The translations under genes and the position numbers were made by a program. The notes beneath the pieces are model-generated. The model was not told where the DNA came from. It saw only the letters and a list, made by a program, of their open reading frames with translations, and ran no database searches. Source: Mesostigma viride (lineage: Eukaryota > Streptophyta > Mesostigmatophyceae > Mesostigmatales > Mesostigmataceae). Taken from it: 64,000 bases of DNA. Shown here in pieces: positions 44,347 to 52,909 of this stretch (within the stretch, counting starts at the first letter, position 1; the number at the start of each line of letters is the position of its first letter). Location: contig RPFO01001778.1 of NCBI GenBank assembly GCA_009746045.1, positions 1 to 64,000 on the forward strand. Direction: 5' to 3'.

Positions 44347-44490
44347 ACTCACTAATGCCTTCCTTAGCATCTGCACAGGTGGCCAACTGCCAAAATTAAT
44401 AACTGCTACAGCTGAGCTCAGAATGCCACCAAACTTTGACAGTGCCTTCTATGGTCATGACAGAATTTGACTATTACTTTTTAGGCCTAG

Positions 44491-44690
44491 TCGGGGTAAA
44501 ATTGGCTCTTTTTTAGCAAATTTAGCAAATTAGCAAATTAGCGGAAGGCGGGGGCCGAGATTAATTAAGAGGTACCTTGAAATTAAATAAGACGCATACC
44601 TCTATCGAGATATATGTTCGGAGGCGAATTTCTATTGGCGTTAATTTGTACTATTGTACGACAGCTGTCAAGGGTGACGGCAAGTACTGA
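44491..44690. mobile_element. Partial second copy of the foldback element
   Basis: Repeats the left arm of the element at 43,558 (AGTCGGGGTAAAATTGGCTC, GGCGGGGGCCGAGATTAATT, CTATTGGCGT.AATTTGTA.TATTGTACGA), including the following GTCAAGGGTGACGG. It has no right arm. Between the two copies (44,357-44,490) lies unique sequence. Confidence 0.7.
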
Positions 44691-44759
44691 AATCGCGGAT
44701 ACTTTCTAGATCGATTGCGCATTCGACGGCCGGTTAAAAGGCAGAGGTGCGGTTGAAAG

Positions 44760-44960
44760 TACAGTACGTGGGGGGGGACGGTGTTACAACGGCCGGGGGG
44801 GGGGACGCAGTTATGGGGGGGGGGGGACGGTGTTACAACGGGGGGGGGAACGCACTTATGGGGGGGGGGGAACGGTGTTATCGGGGAAATGGACCAAAGA
44901 GGTGAGAGGGGAAATGAGTATCAGCGAATCGTTAATGGGGGGAACGGTGTTACACCGGGG
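44760..44960. repeat. Poly-G rich imperfect tandem repeat
   Basis: G runs of 7-13 bases alternate with ACGGTGTTACAACGG and ACGCA(G/C)TTATGG segments, giving about four imperfect units. It lies just left of the first gene of the virus-like island. It is probably G-quadruplex forming on the plus strand. Confidence 0.75.
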
Positions 44961-45179
44961 GGGAGTCGCATTTGTCAGTTTCAAACCGAATATCTATTGG
45001 ACCGTAGTTGTAGGAAATTGTAGATGGCGATTAGGTCGGCACTTCCGGGCGTCAGGCCCAGTAAGGTCCAGGTGGAAGTTAGGCACCTTGCAATCACAGA
45101 ATAGCGGTTACAGGGATATTATTTAATGGAAATGGCCGACACGTTGGAAACTGATTGCGGTTACAAACCTTACGTCGTG

Positions 45180-45188
45180 TCTGATTGG
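45180..45188 (-). promoter_or_regulatory. CCAATCAGA box upstream of the coiled-coil gene
   Basis: TCTGATTGG on the plus strand, 131 bp upstream of the ATG at 45,319. The same nonamer is upstream of the genes at 52,788 (minus), 59,984 and 61,020. CCAAT boxes act in either orientation. Confidence 0.5.
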
Positions 45189-45318
45189 CTGGATACTAAC
45201 GGGGCACGAAGACCAAAGGCAGAAGGAGCGGCCACGCGTCACGATTCGTGTGATTGACAGGATACACGCGAATATAGGTGTGTGAACGAAGGCAAAAAGA
45301 AAACGAAAGGCCGACACC

Positions 45319-46101
45319 ATGGCGGCGATGAAAAATCTGGTGCAACAAGACCTCTTCAAGGACCTCGTTGGAAAAGTAAACAAGCAGAGAGTCGACTTAA
45401 CTAACGCCATCAGGGACAAAAAGCTTAATCTGGACAGGGCCAACGAAGGAGTACAAGTACAAACAAAGAATGTAAATGCGGCTAAGGCAAGGTATCATGA
45501 ACTCAAGACAAGGGAGGAAAAGCTCTGCGAGGAGAAAGTGAAAAAGGCGTACGAGACAACCGTAGAACCCCAACTCAAGACGCTAGAGCGGCTGAAAGTC
45601 GCGTTATGCAAAAAGGAACAACTGTGGGAGGGGGTGGTCAAACATGCAACAAATGAGGTGCTGTCGACACTTGAGACAATAGGGCCCCTTCTCTCCAACG
45701 CAATCAATAAAGGGGCAGCGGTGGATAGCGTGGATCTGACGGGGTCCCAGGCGGACGAGGATGAATTATTGAACTCCGTTTTGTCTGCTGCTGGCAAGCT
45801 TGCTGGGGGGTCATCTGTAACCCCATCATCATCAACACAAACGTCCACAAAACAACATGGCCAAGACCAAAACGCCGGCAAGTCGCCCTGGCCCGGCAAG
45901 GGGACTAAACGAACCCTCGATTTTGACGAACGCAATGAGGAAACGCCTGCTTTTGAGCCGCTACAAAACCCTAAGGTGACCCCATTTTCCATACGGACCT
46001 ACTTGCCATGCCATGCCGGGCTGCCACGTGGCAGCATTGTTGCTACACGATACTTGCATGAGATACAACGATACCATATACTGGCGTGGTACTATGATTG
46101 A
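45319..46101 (+). CDS. Coiled-coil protein, unknown
   Basis: 260 codons from the ATG in a strong context (caccATGG). Residues about 20-115 are almost entirely charged helix with heptads (KARYHELKTREEKLCEEKVK, LKTLERLKVALCKKE), a long coiled coil. A Ser/Thr/Gln-rich linker and a basic patch (KSPWPGKGTKRTLDFDE) follow, probably a nuclear localisation signal. The last 35 residues may be read-through of a shortened gene, since the perfect palindrome CTGCCACGTGGCAG (46,021-46,034), a regulatory-type motif elsewhere in the island, sits inside this part. No enzymatic motif. The neighbours suggest a viral structural or host-interaction protein, but that is a guess. Confidence 0.6.
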   Translation: MAAMKNLVQQDLFKDLVGKVNKQRVDLTNAIRDKKLNLDRANEGVQVQTKNVNAAKARYHELKTREEKLCEEKVKKAYETTVEPQLKTLERLKVALCKKEQLWEGVVKHATNEVLSTLETIGPLLSNAINKGAAVDSVDLTGSQADEDELLNSVLSAAGKLAGGSSVTPSSSTQTSTKQHGQDQNAGKSPWPGKGTKRTLDFDERNEETPAFEPLQNPKVTPFSIRTYLPCHAGLPRGSIVATRYLHEIQRYHILAWYYD

Positions 46102-46289
46102 ACTAAATTCATATAGTCTGTACTAGAACGAACTACGTGAAAGTACGCCCAGTATATCCTCGTCACATCTGTACTATCAGCTACTAAAATATGCTAACCA
46201 ATCTTGCGTTGTATTATATTATAGCAACTTTCTAGTACTTTGGACTAAGTCTGCGTGCCGTGTACTACGTGGAATTAGATGGGAGTGAC

Positions 46290-46500
46290 GTGGCACGCTC
46301 CCAGCCACGTGGCAGTCTATACACCTTCGTGGGAGACTACCGCGTGGCGCTTGTGGCGCGGCCCACCCTACAGACAGCCGACACGTGGCATGGCGTCGCG
46401 CCAGTCCCGTGGGAGCGTCGCGCCGCACGGAATATTCCCCGGAATATGCCGTCGGATGGAATATTCCACGGAGATGCCGTCGGGTGGGGTACTAAGGTCC
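46290..46500. promoter_or_regulatory. Promoter module upstream of the F-box-like gene
   Basis: Contains GCCACGTGGC (46,304-46,313), a second CACGTGGCA (about 46,381), and GGAATATTCC twice plus GGAATATGCC between about 46,429 and 46,471. The same words fill the divergent promoter at 48,540-48,850. The module ends about 70-100 bp before the ATG at 46,568. Confidence 0.55.
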
Positions 46501-46567
46501 GGCCCCTCGCCAAGGTGGGCACTTCTCGCCTGCTCCCACACAACCCCTAGCACCAAAGCAAGAATCC

Positions 46568-47176
46568 ATGGCCGCTGCATCTTTCAACAGCCTGCCAGCA
46601 GAAATTGCGCACAATATCGTGCGCTTGGCATGGCCCTATGGGTGTGGTGTCGACAAGGCCATGCAGCAGGTGTGGGATGGTGTCAAAGGGGAAAAGGAGA
46701 ACCTTGTGAATGATCTGAGGCAGATGCTGATGAATGAGTGCGTCGCACGCCTCGATCACGGGGTTAGGCAGAACCCCATCCTCGAGAACCACCACGGCCC
46801 TGAGTTGCACGATATCATCAAGTCGCTCTCCGTGGCCACGCTGCCACTAAACGAGTCGCTCATCTTTGAGCGCGAGTGCACCAGGAAGCACGAGATGGAG
46901 TGGGTCTACACACATTTCGTTGAGGAACTCCTGCGGTCCATGGACTTGCAGCCCTGTGAGGGAGCAAGGGCCGCCAAGGACGACTTCATTGCCTCCCTGC
47001 CCTCCCCCGACAACCAGTTCACGCCGGAAGCGCGCGCCTTGCAGCTTCTCCACTGCATCCGCGATGCCTACGTGGCCGCCGGCCTCCTGGAGTTTGGCGG
47101 GCTCAGCTTCCATCTGGCCAATCTGTGCGTGGGGAGCTGCCTGAAGCAGTTTGTCGTGTATGTCATGTGGGCATGA
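46568..47176 (+). CDS. F-box-like protein
   Basis: 202 codons from ccATGg. The N-terminus FNSLPAEIAHNIVRLAW (residues 6-22) matches the start of an F-box (LPxEIxxxI). The rest is helical and shows no substrate-binding repeat, so the protein is either a short adaptor or only F-box-like. F-box proteins link substrates to SCF ubiquitin ligases, and giant viruses often carry many. A RING-like protein is encoded 1.7 kb away, which fits a ubiquitin theme. The 3' side carries a flank and 29-bp repeats that also follow the RING-like gene. Confidence 0.45.
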   Translation: MAAASFNSLPAEIAHNIVRLAWPYGCGVDKAMQQVWDGVKGEKENLVNDLRQMLMNECVARLDHGVRQNPILENHHGPELHDIIKSLSVATLPLNESLIFERECTRKHEMEWVYTHFVEELLRSMDLQPCEGARAAKDDFIASLPSPDNQFTPEARALQLLHCIRDAYVAAGLLEFGGLSFHLANLCVGSCLKQFVVYVMWA

Positions 47177-47283
47177 TCCTCCTGGGAAAAGAGGACTTGG
47201 TGAATAGAAAGTGACTATTCATGAATAACCAAAGCCCATTTCCTACCAACCTTGTTCCATCATCCAATGCACTAGGAAATAGA

Positions 47284-47475
47284 CCGGCGGCGCGGACTCG
47301 CGGAATATATAGTACAGTATGCTGGCGTCTGTCACCATGAGACAGGCAGACGACCGCATACAGTGCCGTGGGTGACGGGTGGCAGCAGGCAGTGGCGTGA
47401 GTGACAGGCGGCAGCAGGCAGTGGCGGGGGTGACGGGTGGCAGTAGGCAGTGGCGTGGGTGACAGGCGGCAGTGT
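47284..47475. repeat. Shared 21-bp flank and 29-bp minisatellite (four units)
   Basis: A 21-bp sequence starting CCGGCGGCGCGGACTCGC (47,284-47,304) recurs exactly at 49,656-49,676. About 57 bp later come four 29-bp units of the form GTGGCGTGAGTGACAGGCGG plus CAGCAGGCA. The larger array at 49,756 has the same 29-bp period and core GTGACGGGCG.CAG. Both arrays lie downstream of plus-strand genes. Confidence 0.85.
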
Positions 47476-47616
47476 TATTCTATGGGCCTAGTTGCTATAT
47501 GACTCATTGGAATAGTTCAAGTCCCATGCACATAAGGAAATGTCATTTCATTACAATAAGAATCATAAGGATTAGGCCATTGCTAGACCCCTTTGCAGGC
47601 ATGCAGGCCTGGCTGT

Positions 47617-48411
47617 TTAGCGGTTGTACATGCGCAGGCAGGGCGTCTGGCGGCCCTCAAACCCAGTGCAATCGTCTTTCACACGCAGAGTGTCCCCGCG
47701 CAGGGGGAACTTCACACCAGAGGTGCAAGTCCACACGTGGGTGAGCAGAGTGCAGTCCGCCTTGTGGATCTTCCAGTGCGCAACCTGGCACTCGCGGGAG
47801 CAGTACCGCGCATCCTGGCAGCTGGCGCACCTGCGCTTCACCTCGCTCTTGCCCTTCTTCTCACACCCCGGCGCAGCACAGAAACCGCGAACCGACTCGG
47901 GGAAAGGACCAATGGGGCTGTCCAAAATGGGCGTGCGCACTGCGATCACCACCTTCTCGCAGGGGCGGGTATAGGGAAACGCCGTCCTCGCAACGATCTT
48001 GTCCGCGTCCTTGGGCACGCGGAAGGACAGGCCAATCCTGGTAACCAGGTCGATGAACCCGTCGTCCTCCTTCTTCTCGCGAAGGAGGACGCACAGAAGC
48101 ATGAACTCGCTCTCAGGGCGAATGTGGGACAGGATCTGACTGCGAACGCAGTACTTCCTGCTGATCGCAGTGCGTACGTCAATGAATTCAAACTCCAACT
48201 GGCGATCCAGAGCCGTAAAGGAGTCGAAACGAACCAGCACGCAAAAGGGGGTTTTCAACTTCTTTTCCCACTCATTCACGCAGCTGTACAAATTGCTGGA
48301 GTTTTCCATGGCCTTGCGCACCACCAAGCGGTACCAGCCCCCGCACAACTCCGCGAACAGGTCGGAGTGATCCTGAGGGAGCTCATTGGCAATCAGAGGG
48401 GTGGAATCCAT
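47617..48411 (-). CDS. MYND zinc-finger protein
   Basis: 264 codons from ATG 48,411. The C-terminal residues about 205-248 form a classic MYND finger: C-x4-C, CASC, YCSRECQ, then HWKIHKADC. MYND fingers bind proline-rich peptides and mediate protein-protein contacts, often with chromatin proteins. The N-terminal 200 residues are globular (LFAELCGGWYRLVVRKAM, FVLVRFDSF-like strands) and unrecognised. MYND proteins are abundant in several giant-virus families. The gene is divergent from the RING-like gene; the 504-bp space between them is packed with palindromic motifs and probably coordinates both. Confidence 0.8.
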   Translation of the reverse strand: MDSTPLIANELPQDHSDLFAELCGGWYRLVVRKAMENSSNLYSCVNEWEKKLKTPFCVLVRFDSFTALDRQLEFEFIDVRTAISRKYCVRSQILSHIRPESEFMLLCVLLREKKEDDGFIDLVTRIGLSFRVPKDADKIVARTAFPYTRPCEKVVIAVRTPILDSPIGPFPESVRGFCAAPGCEKKGKSEVKRRCASCQDARYCSRECQVAHWKIHKADCTLLTHVWTCTSGVKFPLRGDTLRVKDDCTGFEGRQTPCLRMYNR

Positions 48412-48539
48412 AGCGGCTGACAGTCTGTGCGTGCTCGTGCGGATTGGCGTGGTTTGGCTGCCAAACTCGCCCTCCTCCGCTTATGTGCCCGCACCCCCCC
48501 GCCCCGCCCAATAGTCCCGTGCCACGCGGCAGGTCCGGA

Positions 48540-48850
48540 TTGGTGGGACGGAATATTCCCACGGAATATCCGCGGAGCGCCGCGCCTTCCAGAAGGGCGC
48601 CGCGCCGGGAATATTCCCATGAATATCCCGTAGAAGCGCCGCGCCTTCCAGAAGCGCGTCGCGCCGGGAATATTCCCACGGATATCCCGTGGAAGCGCCG
48701 CGCCACTGCCACGTGGCAGCGTCCCATTGGTCCGCTCGGAATATTCGTGGGAATATGCCGCCGTGTCGTGCCCGCGTGACACGCGGCGGACTCCCATTGG
48801 ATTGTCGTGGGTGTCGCGCGCTTCGCGCGGGGTTGGGAAGGGATAAAAGG
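48540..48850. promoter_or_regulatory. Divergent promoter packed with GAATATTC palindromes
   Basis: Lies between the MYND gene (minus) and the RING-like gene (plus). Palindromes are GGAATATTCC (48,550-48,559), GGGAATATTCCC (48,607-48,618 and 48,666-48,677), GGATATCC (48,680-48,687), GGAATATTC (48,738-48,746), plus TTCCAGAA (48,587-48,594 and 48,646-48,653). A perfect 14-bp CTGCCACGTGGCAG lies at 48,706-48,719. Inverted CCAAT (ATTGG) occurs at about 48,726 and 48,786. A TATA-like GGATAAAAGG at 48,841-48,850 precedes the ATG at 48,916. GAAnnTTC and TTCnnGAA are the units of heat-shock elements. Confidence 0.6.
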
Positions 48851-48915
48851 CGGAGGCGGGCGTTTGGGGGTCCCAATCCGCCCAGCACCACTCAAAACCA
48901 ACTCCTCTCACTGCA

Positions 48916-49584
48916 ATGGAGCCCTCCCGCGATAAGCCGGCTATGGCGGCAACGGATGTCCCTCCTGCCAAGCGCCACCCGCCTGCAAACGGCAATGGCG
49001 AGCAGTCCCCCGCCATGAAGGTGTACCTGAAACAGCGGGACACCGAGGACAAGGTGGCAAAGTTCCTGGGGGCTGTGAAAACCAAGCAGGGGCACGCAAA
49101 CACGCACGAATTCGATGAGAAGTACAAGCGGGACGCGCACATGCACGATATCCAAGTGCTGCCGGGCGGCGAGATTTTCTGCGAGAATGCCGCATCGGTG
49201 GGCGCCTTCCTCTGCGATTCGGGCGTTTTTGGGAAGAGCGCGCGCGCAGAACCGCCTGCACAGAACAGGGCTGGCAGTGTGCGGGGGCCTGTTACTTGCG
49301 GCGTGTGCAAGAAGCACACCGATTTCCTGCTGGATCCGCAGCAGGATGCCAGCGGAGGGGAGGACCCTCAGGAGCATATCCATATCCACGGTGTGTGTGT
49401 GGATTGCGCTGTGCAGACCATAGAAAAGAGCGGCAAGCGCGGCATGTGGTGCCCCTTGTGCGCTGCGGACCCTTTGATCGAAGTGCTGATCGATTTGGGC
49501 CGCGCAAAACACCTTTCGGAGGCCCCGTACTTTGTGTACAGCCCCGAGAAGAGCCTGCTGGCTGCTGCTTATGAGGATATGTGA
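48916..49584 (+). CDS. RING-like zinc-finger protein
   Basis: 222 codons from ATG 48,916 (MEPSRDKPAMAATD). The C-terminal half has a RING-type ligand pattern: CGVC (about residue 130), then HIHIHGVCVDC (about 155-165), then CPLC (about 182). It follows Cx2C..HxHx2Cx2C..Cx2C, with His in place of the third Cys. Such fingers recruit E2 enzymes in ubiquitin ligases. The N-terminal part (VYLKQRDTEDKVAKFLGAVK) is helical and unassigned. It shares the divergent promoter with the MYND gene and is followed by an AATAAA and a minisatellite. The finger assignment is by spacing only. Confidence 0.6.
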   Translation: MEPSRDKPAMAATDVPPAKRHPPANGNGEQSPAMKVYLKQRDTEDKVAKFLGAVKTKQGHANTHEFDEKYKRDAHMHDIQVLPGGEIFCENAASVGAFLCDSGVFGKSARAEPPAQNRAGSVRGPVTCGVCKKHTDFLLDPQQDASGGEDPQEHIHIHGVCVDCAVQTIEKSGKRGMWCPLCAADPLIEVLIDLGRAKHLSEAPYFVYSPEKSLLAAAYEDM

Positions 49585-49597
49585 ATGGTGCAGTACT

Positions 49598-49603
49598 AAT
49601 AAA
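49598..49603 (+). terminator. AATAAA polyadenylation signal
   Basis: AATAAA 14 bp after the stop of the RING-like gene. Similar AATAAA hexamers follow the genes ending at 62,042 (62,062-62,067) and 62,884 (62,903-62,908), suggesting host-type 3' end formation. Confidence 0.6.
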
Positions 49604-49755
49604 GCTTGGATTGTTTTCCTTATAAAGTCCCCACAATGAGCCCCACATAGATCGCCCGGCGGCGCGGACTCGCGGACTTAGACAGACCCGGCGGGATGCG
49701 CGGGCCGACAGGCGCCGGACCGGATAGGCGGCGGGCCGACAGGCGCTGGATAGAG

Positions 49756-50585
49756 GGGTGACGGGCGCCAGCGGAAATTTTCGTGGGTGACGGGCGCCAG
49801 TGGAAATTTGCGTGAGTGACGGGCGCCAGTGGAAATTTGCGTGGGTGACAAGCGCCAGTGGAAATTTTCATGGGTGACGGACGCCAGCGGAAATTTGCGT
49901 GAGTGACGGGCGCCAGTGGAAATTTGCGTGGGTGACGGGCGTCAGCAGCGAATTTCGTGGGTGACGGGCGCCAGTGGAAATTTGCGTGGGTGACGGGCGT
50001 CAACAGCGAATTTTCATAGGTGACGGGTGCCAGTGGAAATTTCCACGGGTGACGGGCGCCAGTGGAAATTTTCATGGGTGACGGGCGCCAGTGGAAATTT
50101 TCATGGGTGACAGGCGCCAGTGGAAATTTTCATGGGTGACGGGCGCCAGTGGAAATTTCCACGGGTGACGGGCGCCAGTGGAAATTTTCATGGGTGACGG
50201 GCGCCAGTGGAAATTTTCATGGGTGACGGGCGCCAGTGGAAATTTTCATGGGTGACGGGCGCCAGTGGAAATTTTCATGGGTGACAGGCGCCAGTGGAAA
50301 TTTTCATGGGTGACGGGCGCCAGTGGAAATTTCCATGGGTGACGGGCGCCAGTGGAAATTTGCGTGGGTGACGGGCGCCAGTGGAAATTTGCGTGGGTGA
50401 CGGGCGCCAGTGGAAATTTTCATGGGTGACGGACGCCAGCGGAGATTTTCGTGGGTGACGGCCGCCAGCGGAAATTTTCGTGGGTGACAGCCGCCAGCAG
50501 CGAATTCCGTGGGTGACGGGCGCCAGCAGCGAATTCCGTGGGTGACGGGCGCCAGCAGCGAACTTCGTGGGTGACAGGCGGCAGC
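49756..50585. repeat. 29-bp minisatellite, about 28 copies
   Basis: Units of GGGTGACGGGCGCCAGTGGA plus AATTTTCAT, 29 bp each, with variants AATTTGCGT, AATTTCCAC and AGCAGCGAATTTCGT. The central units are almost identical and the edge units more diverged, the usual picture of unequal exchange. The minus-strand frames through it (Pro-Leu-Ala-Pro-Val-Thr-His repeats) are not genes. It lies between the RING-like gene and the large palindrome. Confidence 0.95.
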
Positions 50586-50806
50586 AGTCAATACTGCACG
50601 GGACTGCGAGGGCAGACAGGCGCCGGTTCCGACAGCCGCGGGCCGGCAGCCGACGGTTACGGCACGTGACAGGCGCCCGTGGACCCTCCACGCCCCGCGG
50701 GCCGAATCCGGGTCGAGTAAGTGCCGAGTCGGCGCGCGGACGACGGAAAGCGGACGCACACCGCCGGGCGGGGCGGGCGAACGGTTCGGGCGAACGGTTC
50801 GGGCGA

Positions 50807-51567
50807 ACGGTTCGGGCTATCCCCCACGACACTCGACGAATCCCACGGAAAATGAAAAGTTTGAAAAGTTCGGGCTATCCTGTTCGCCCGAACTTTTCGC
50901 GATAGCCCGAACTTTTCAAAACCTCCCACGGGAAAACCAAAAGTTTTGAAAAGTTTTGGCCCTGAGTCCCACGGCAAATGAAAAGTTTGAAAAGTTCGGG
51001 CGAAGGTTCGGGCGAACGAAAAATAGCACGAACCGCTAACTTAGTCCCCACCGGACGGGGTGCACTGCACTTTCGTATATACTCTACCTTCCTTTCCTAA
51101 CACATAAAATATTGCACATGCTTCCTAACACATATTATTTGAACACACTTCCTAACACATATTATTTACCACTACACACTACCCTGTATACAGCCATACC
51201 CATAATAATATGTGTTAGCAACCATACCCATAATAATATGTGTTAGCAACCCTACCTATATTTTATGTGTTAGCAAACCAACACAAAGGATATACACACC
51301 CCTACCCGTGCACACCCCCGCCAGTGGGAACTAAGTTGGCGGTTCGGGCGATTCTGCGTTCGCCCGAACCATAGCCCGAACTTTTCAAACTTTTCATTTG
51401 CCGTGGGAATCAGAGCCAAAACTTTTCAAAACTTTTCGTTTTCGCGTGGGAGGCTCTGAAAAGTTCGGGCTATCCTGAAAAGTTCGGGCTATCCTGTTCG
51501 CCCGAACTTTTCAAACTTTTCGTTTGCCGTGGGAGACGGCCAGTGCCGTGGGGGACAGCCCGAACCG
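50807..51567. repeat. 761-bp nested palindrome
   Basis: The left arm (about 50,807-51,052) and right arm (about 51,324-51,567) are imperfect reverse complements across about 245 bp, with one local rearrangement. The arms are built of GTTCGGGCGAAC, GAAAAGTTCGGGCTATCC and CCCACGGCAAATGAAAAGTT modules, themselves partly palindromic. The 271-bp AT-rich centre is again symmetric: TTCCTAACACATAAAATAT and two TTCCTAACACATATTATTT-type units on the left, two AATAATATGTGTTAGC units and ATTTTATGTGTTAGC on the right. No ORF. Candidates are a viral origin or genome-end structure, or a foldback element. Confidence 0.9.
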
Positions 51568-51762
51568 CTCCGGCGCGGGGCCGGGGACGGGACGGGGAGG
51601 GGGACACAAGCCGCGGGGCCGCGATCCAACACACAAGCGCGCACGCAGAGACGGACCAACCCAAGAAAATTTATTAACAATATACGGATCCGTATATACG
51701 AGTCAACACACAACACCACCACCCGCGGGCGGAGGCGGCTCGAAGAAGGGCGCGTCCAAAAC

Positions 51763-52788
51763 TTAGGCAAAGGGCTCCGGGCACATGATCCCGTAGACCT
51801 TCTTCATCCGGTCCCTGTACAACTTCACGAACGCGTCGCCCATCGTCAGGCGATTGCGCCACCAATCCTCCGTCACCACGTTCGCGACGATGTCGTCGTC
51901 CTCCTTCAGCGGCAGAACGTTGATCAGCCAGAACAGGAAGTCCCACGCGGGGTCCGTCAGGATGTTGCGGGACACCCGGCACGTGACGAGGGACTCGTCG
52001 GACTCGTAGGGCTGCACGCTGAACCACAAGACGAATGCGGGCTTCTCGTGTCCGGAAATCCAGAATCGCAGGCTCGCGGTATACGGGAGGAAGAACTCGT
52101 TCTCGACCGTCACCGACATCGACCCTTTCGGAGGCGCCTTCGCGTCCCGGCCCTCCTTCGGCATGAGGCCCAGCAGCACGCGGCCCACGGACTCGGCCGC
52201 CACCGGGTAGCTGTACACGCTCTTTCCCGTAAAGAGACCGCCCGTCTCCGTCGTGACGTCGGCGCCCTTCACGTCCACGATCTTCACCTTGTGGACGTGC
52301 TGGAGGTGCACGTGGTCCAACAGGTTCTCCATGACGATCATCGGGTGCCCGCGGATGCGCGTCGGGTACGAAAACGTCCGGTACCCGTCCTCGGTGAACT
52401 CCGGCATCGTCGGCGGAGACGACTCTCCGTCGCCCATGCCGGCGTTCACCCAGACCAGGTCCGCATCCTCCTTCGTGTCGAGGTAGTTGTCCCCGTTGTT
52501 CTCCTTGCCCCAGTACATCCCGTGGTACGCGCAACGGATGCACCCGTCATCCACCTTGCAATTGTGGGACAGACGCGCCCCGCGGTGGGGACACACGTTC
52601 CGCACGGCGAGCGTCTCGTCCCGCTGGCGGTGGTTGTACAGCAGGATCTCCTCATTGTACAGCTTCGTGACCTTGGGCTCGCGAGACTTGCGCCCGACGC
52701 ACACCCACTTGTCGGGGACCTCGTGGGCCGCGACCAACGGTCGAGCCGGCCTCGGCGCCCCCACGCGAAAGTGCACTGCGGTCGCCAT
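51763..52788 (-). CDS. Rieske non-heme iron oxygenase
   Basis: 341 codons from ATG 52,788. The Rieske [2Fe-2S] site is complete: CPHRGARLS (residues about 66-74) and CAYHGMYW (about 86-93), i.e. CxH..Cx2H. The mononuclear iron site is ENLLDHVHLQHVHK (about 152-165), with the expected His-His pair and nearby Asp/Asn. Members use electrons from a reductase to hydroxylate or cleave aromatic or tetrapyrrole substrates; the closest general type is the chlorophyll-catabolic/vanillate-demethylase group. There is no transit peptide and no C-terminal CxxC. A TATA-like CTTAAAAGG lies 33-42 bp upstream and a CCAATCAGA box 71 bp upstream. The substrate cannot be told from sequence. Confidence 0.85.
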   Translation of the reverse strand: MATAVHFRVGAPRPARPLVAAHEVPDKWVCVGRKSREPKVTKLYNEEILLYNHRQRDETLAVRNVCPHRGARLSHNCKVDDGCIRCAYHGMYWGKENNGDNYLDTKEDADLVWVNAGMGDGESSPPTMPEFTEDGYRTFSYPTRIRGHPMIVMENLLDHVHLQHVHKVKIVDVKGADVTTETGGLFTGKSVYSYPVAAESVGRVLLGLMPKEGRDAKAPPKGSMSVTVENEFFLPYTASLRFWISGHEKPAFVLWFSVQPYESDESLVTCRVSRNILTDPAWDFLFWLINVLPLKEDDDIVANVVTEDWWRNRLTMGDAFVKLYRDRMKKVYGIMCPEPFA

Positions 52789-52835
52789 CGGTTGCTGTTT
52801 GCAGAGAAATTGTCGAGGGCCTTTTAAGCGATCGG

Positions 52836-52882
52836 CGAACCGACACGATCTCGGCGGACCAATCAGAGAGAAGTATGTCGGA
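52836..52882. promoter_or_regulatory. CCAATCAGA promoter module (copy of 59,848)
   Basis: About 45 bp (GAACCGACACGATCTCGGCG, then CCAATCAGAGAGAAGTATGT) is almost identical to 59,848-59,893, with one difference seen (AGAAG versus AGGAG). Here it lies upstream of the minus-strand Rieske gene but in the opposite orientation to that gene. Confidence 0.65.
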
Positions 52883-52909
52883 CGCGCCAGCGCCGCCCGC
52901 CATGAGTGT

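Noticed and set aside
48383-49319. Minus-strand frames of 170-308 codons over the RING-like gene and its promoter
   Set aside because: Shadows of the GC-rich plus-strand gene; they cross a promoter with palindromes and show no domain.
49620-50832. Minus-strand frames with repeated APVTHANFHWR-like units
   Set aside because: They follow the 29-bp repeat exactly. The period is not a multiple of three, so the frame drifts across variants; no start context or domain.
51529-52827. 432-codon plus-strand frame opposite the Rieske gene
   Set aside because: Mirror frame of a GC-rich gene whose minus-strand product has complete metal-binding motifs; the plus frame has none.
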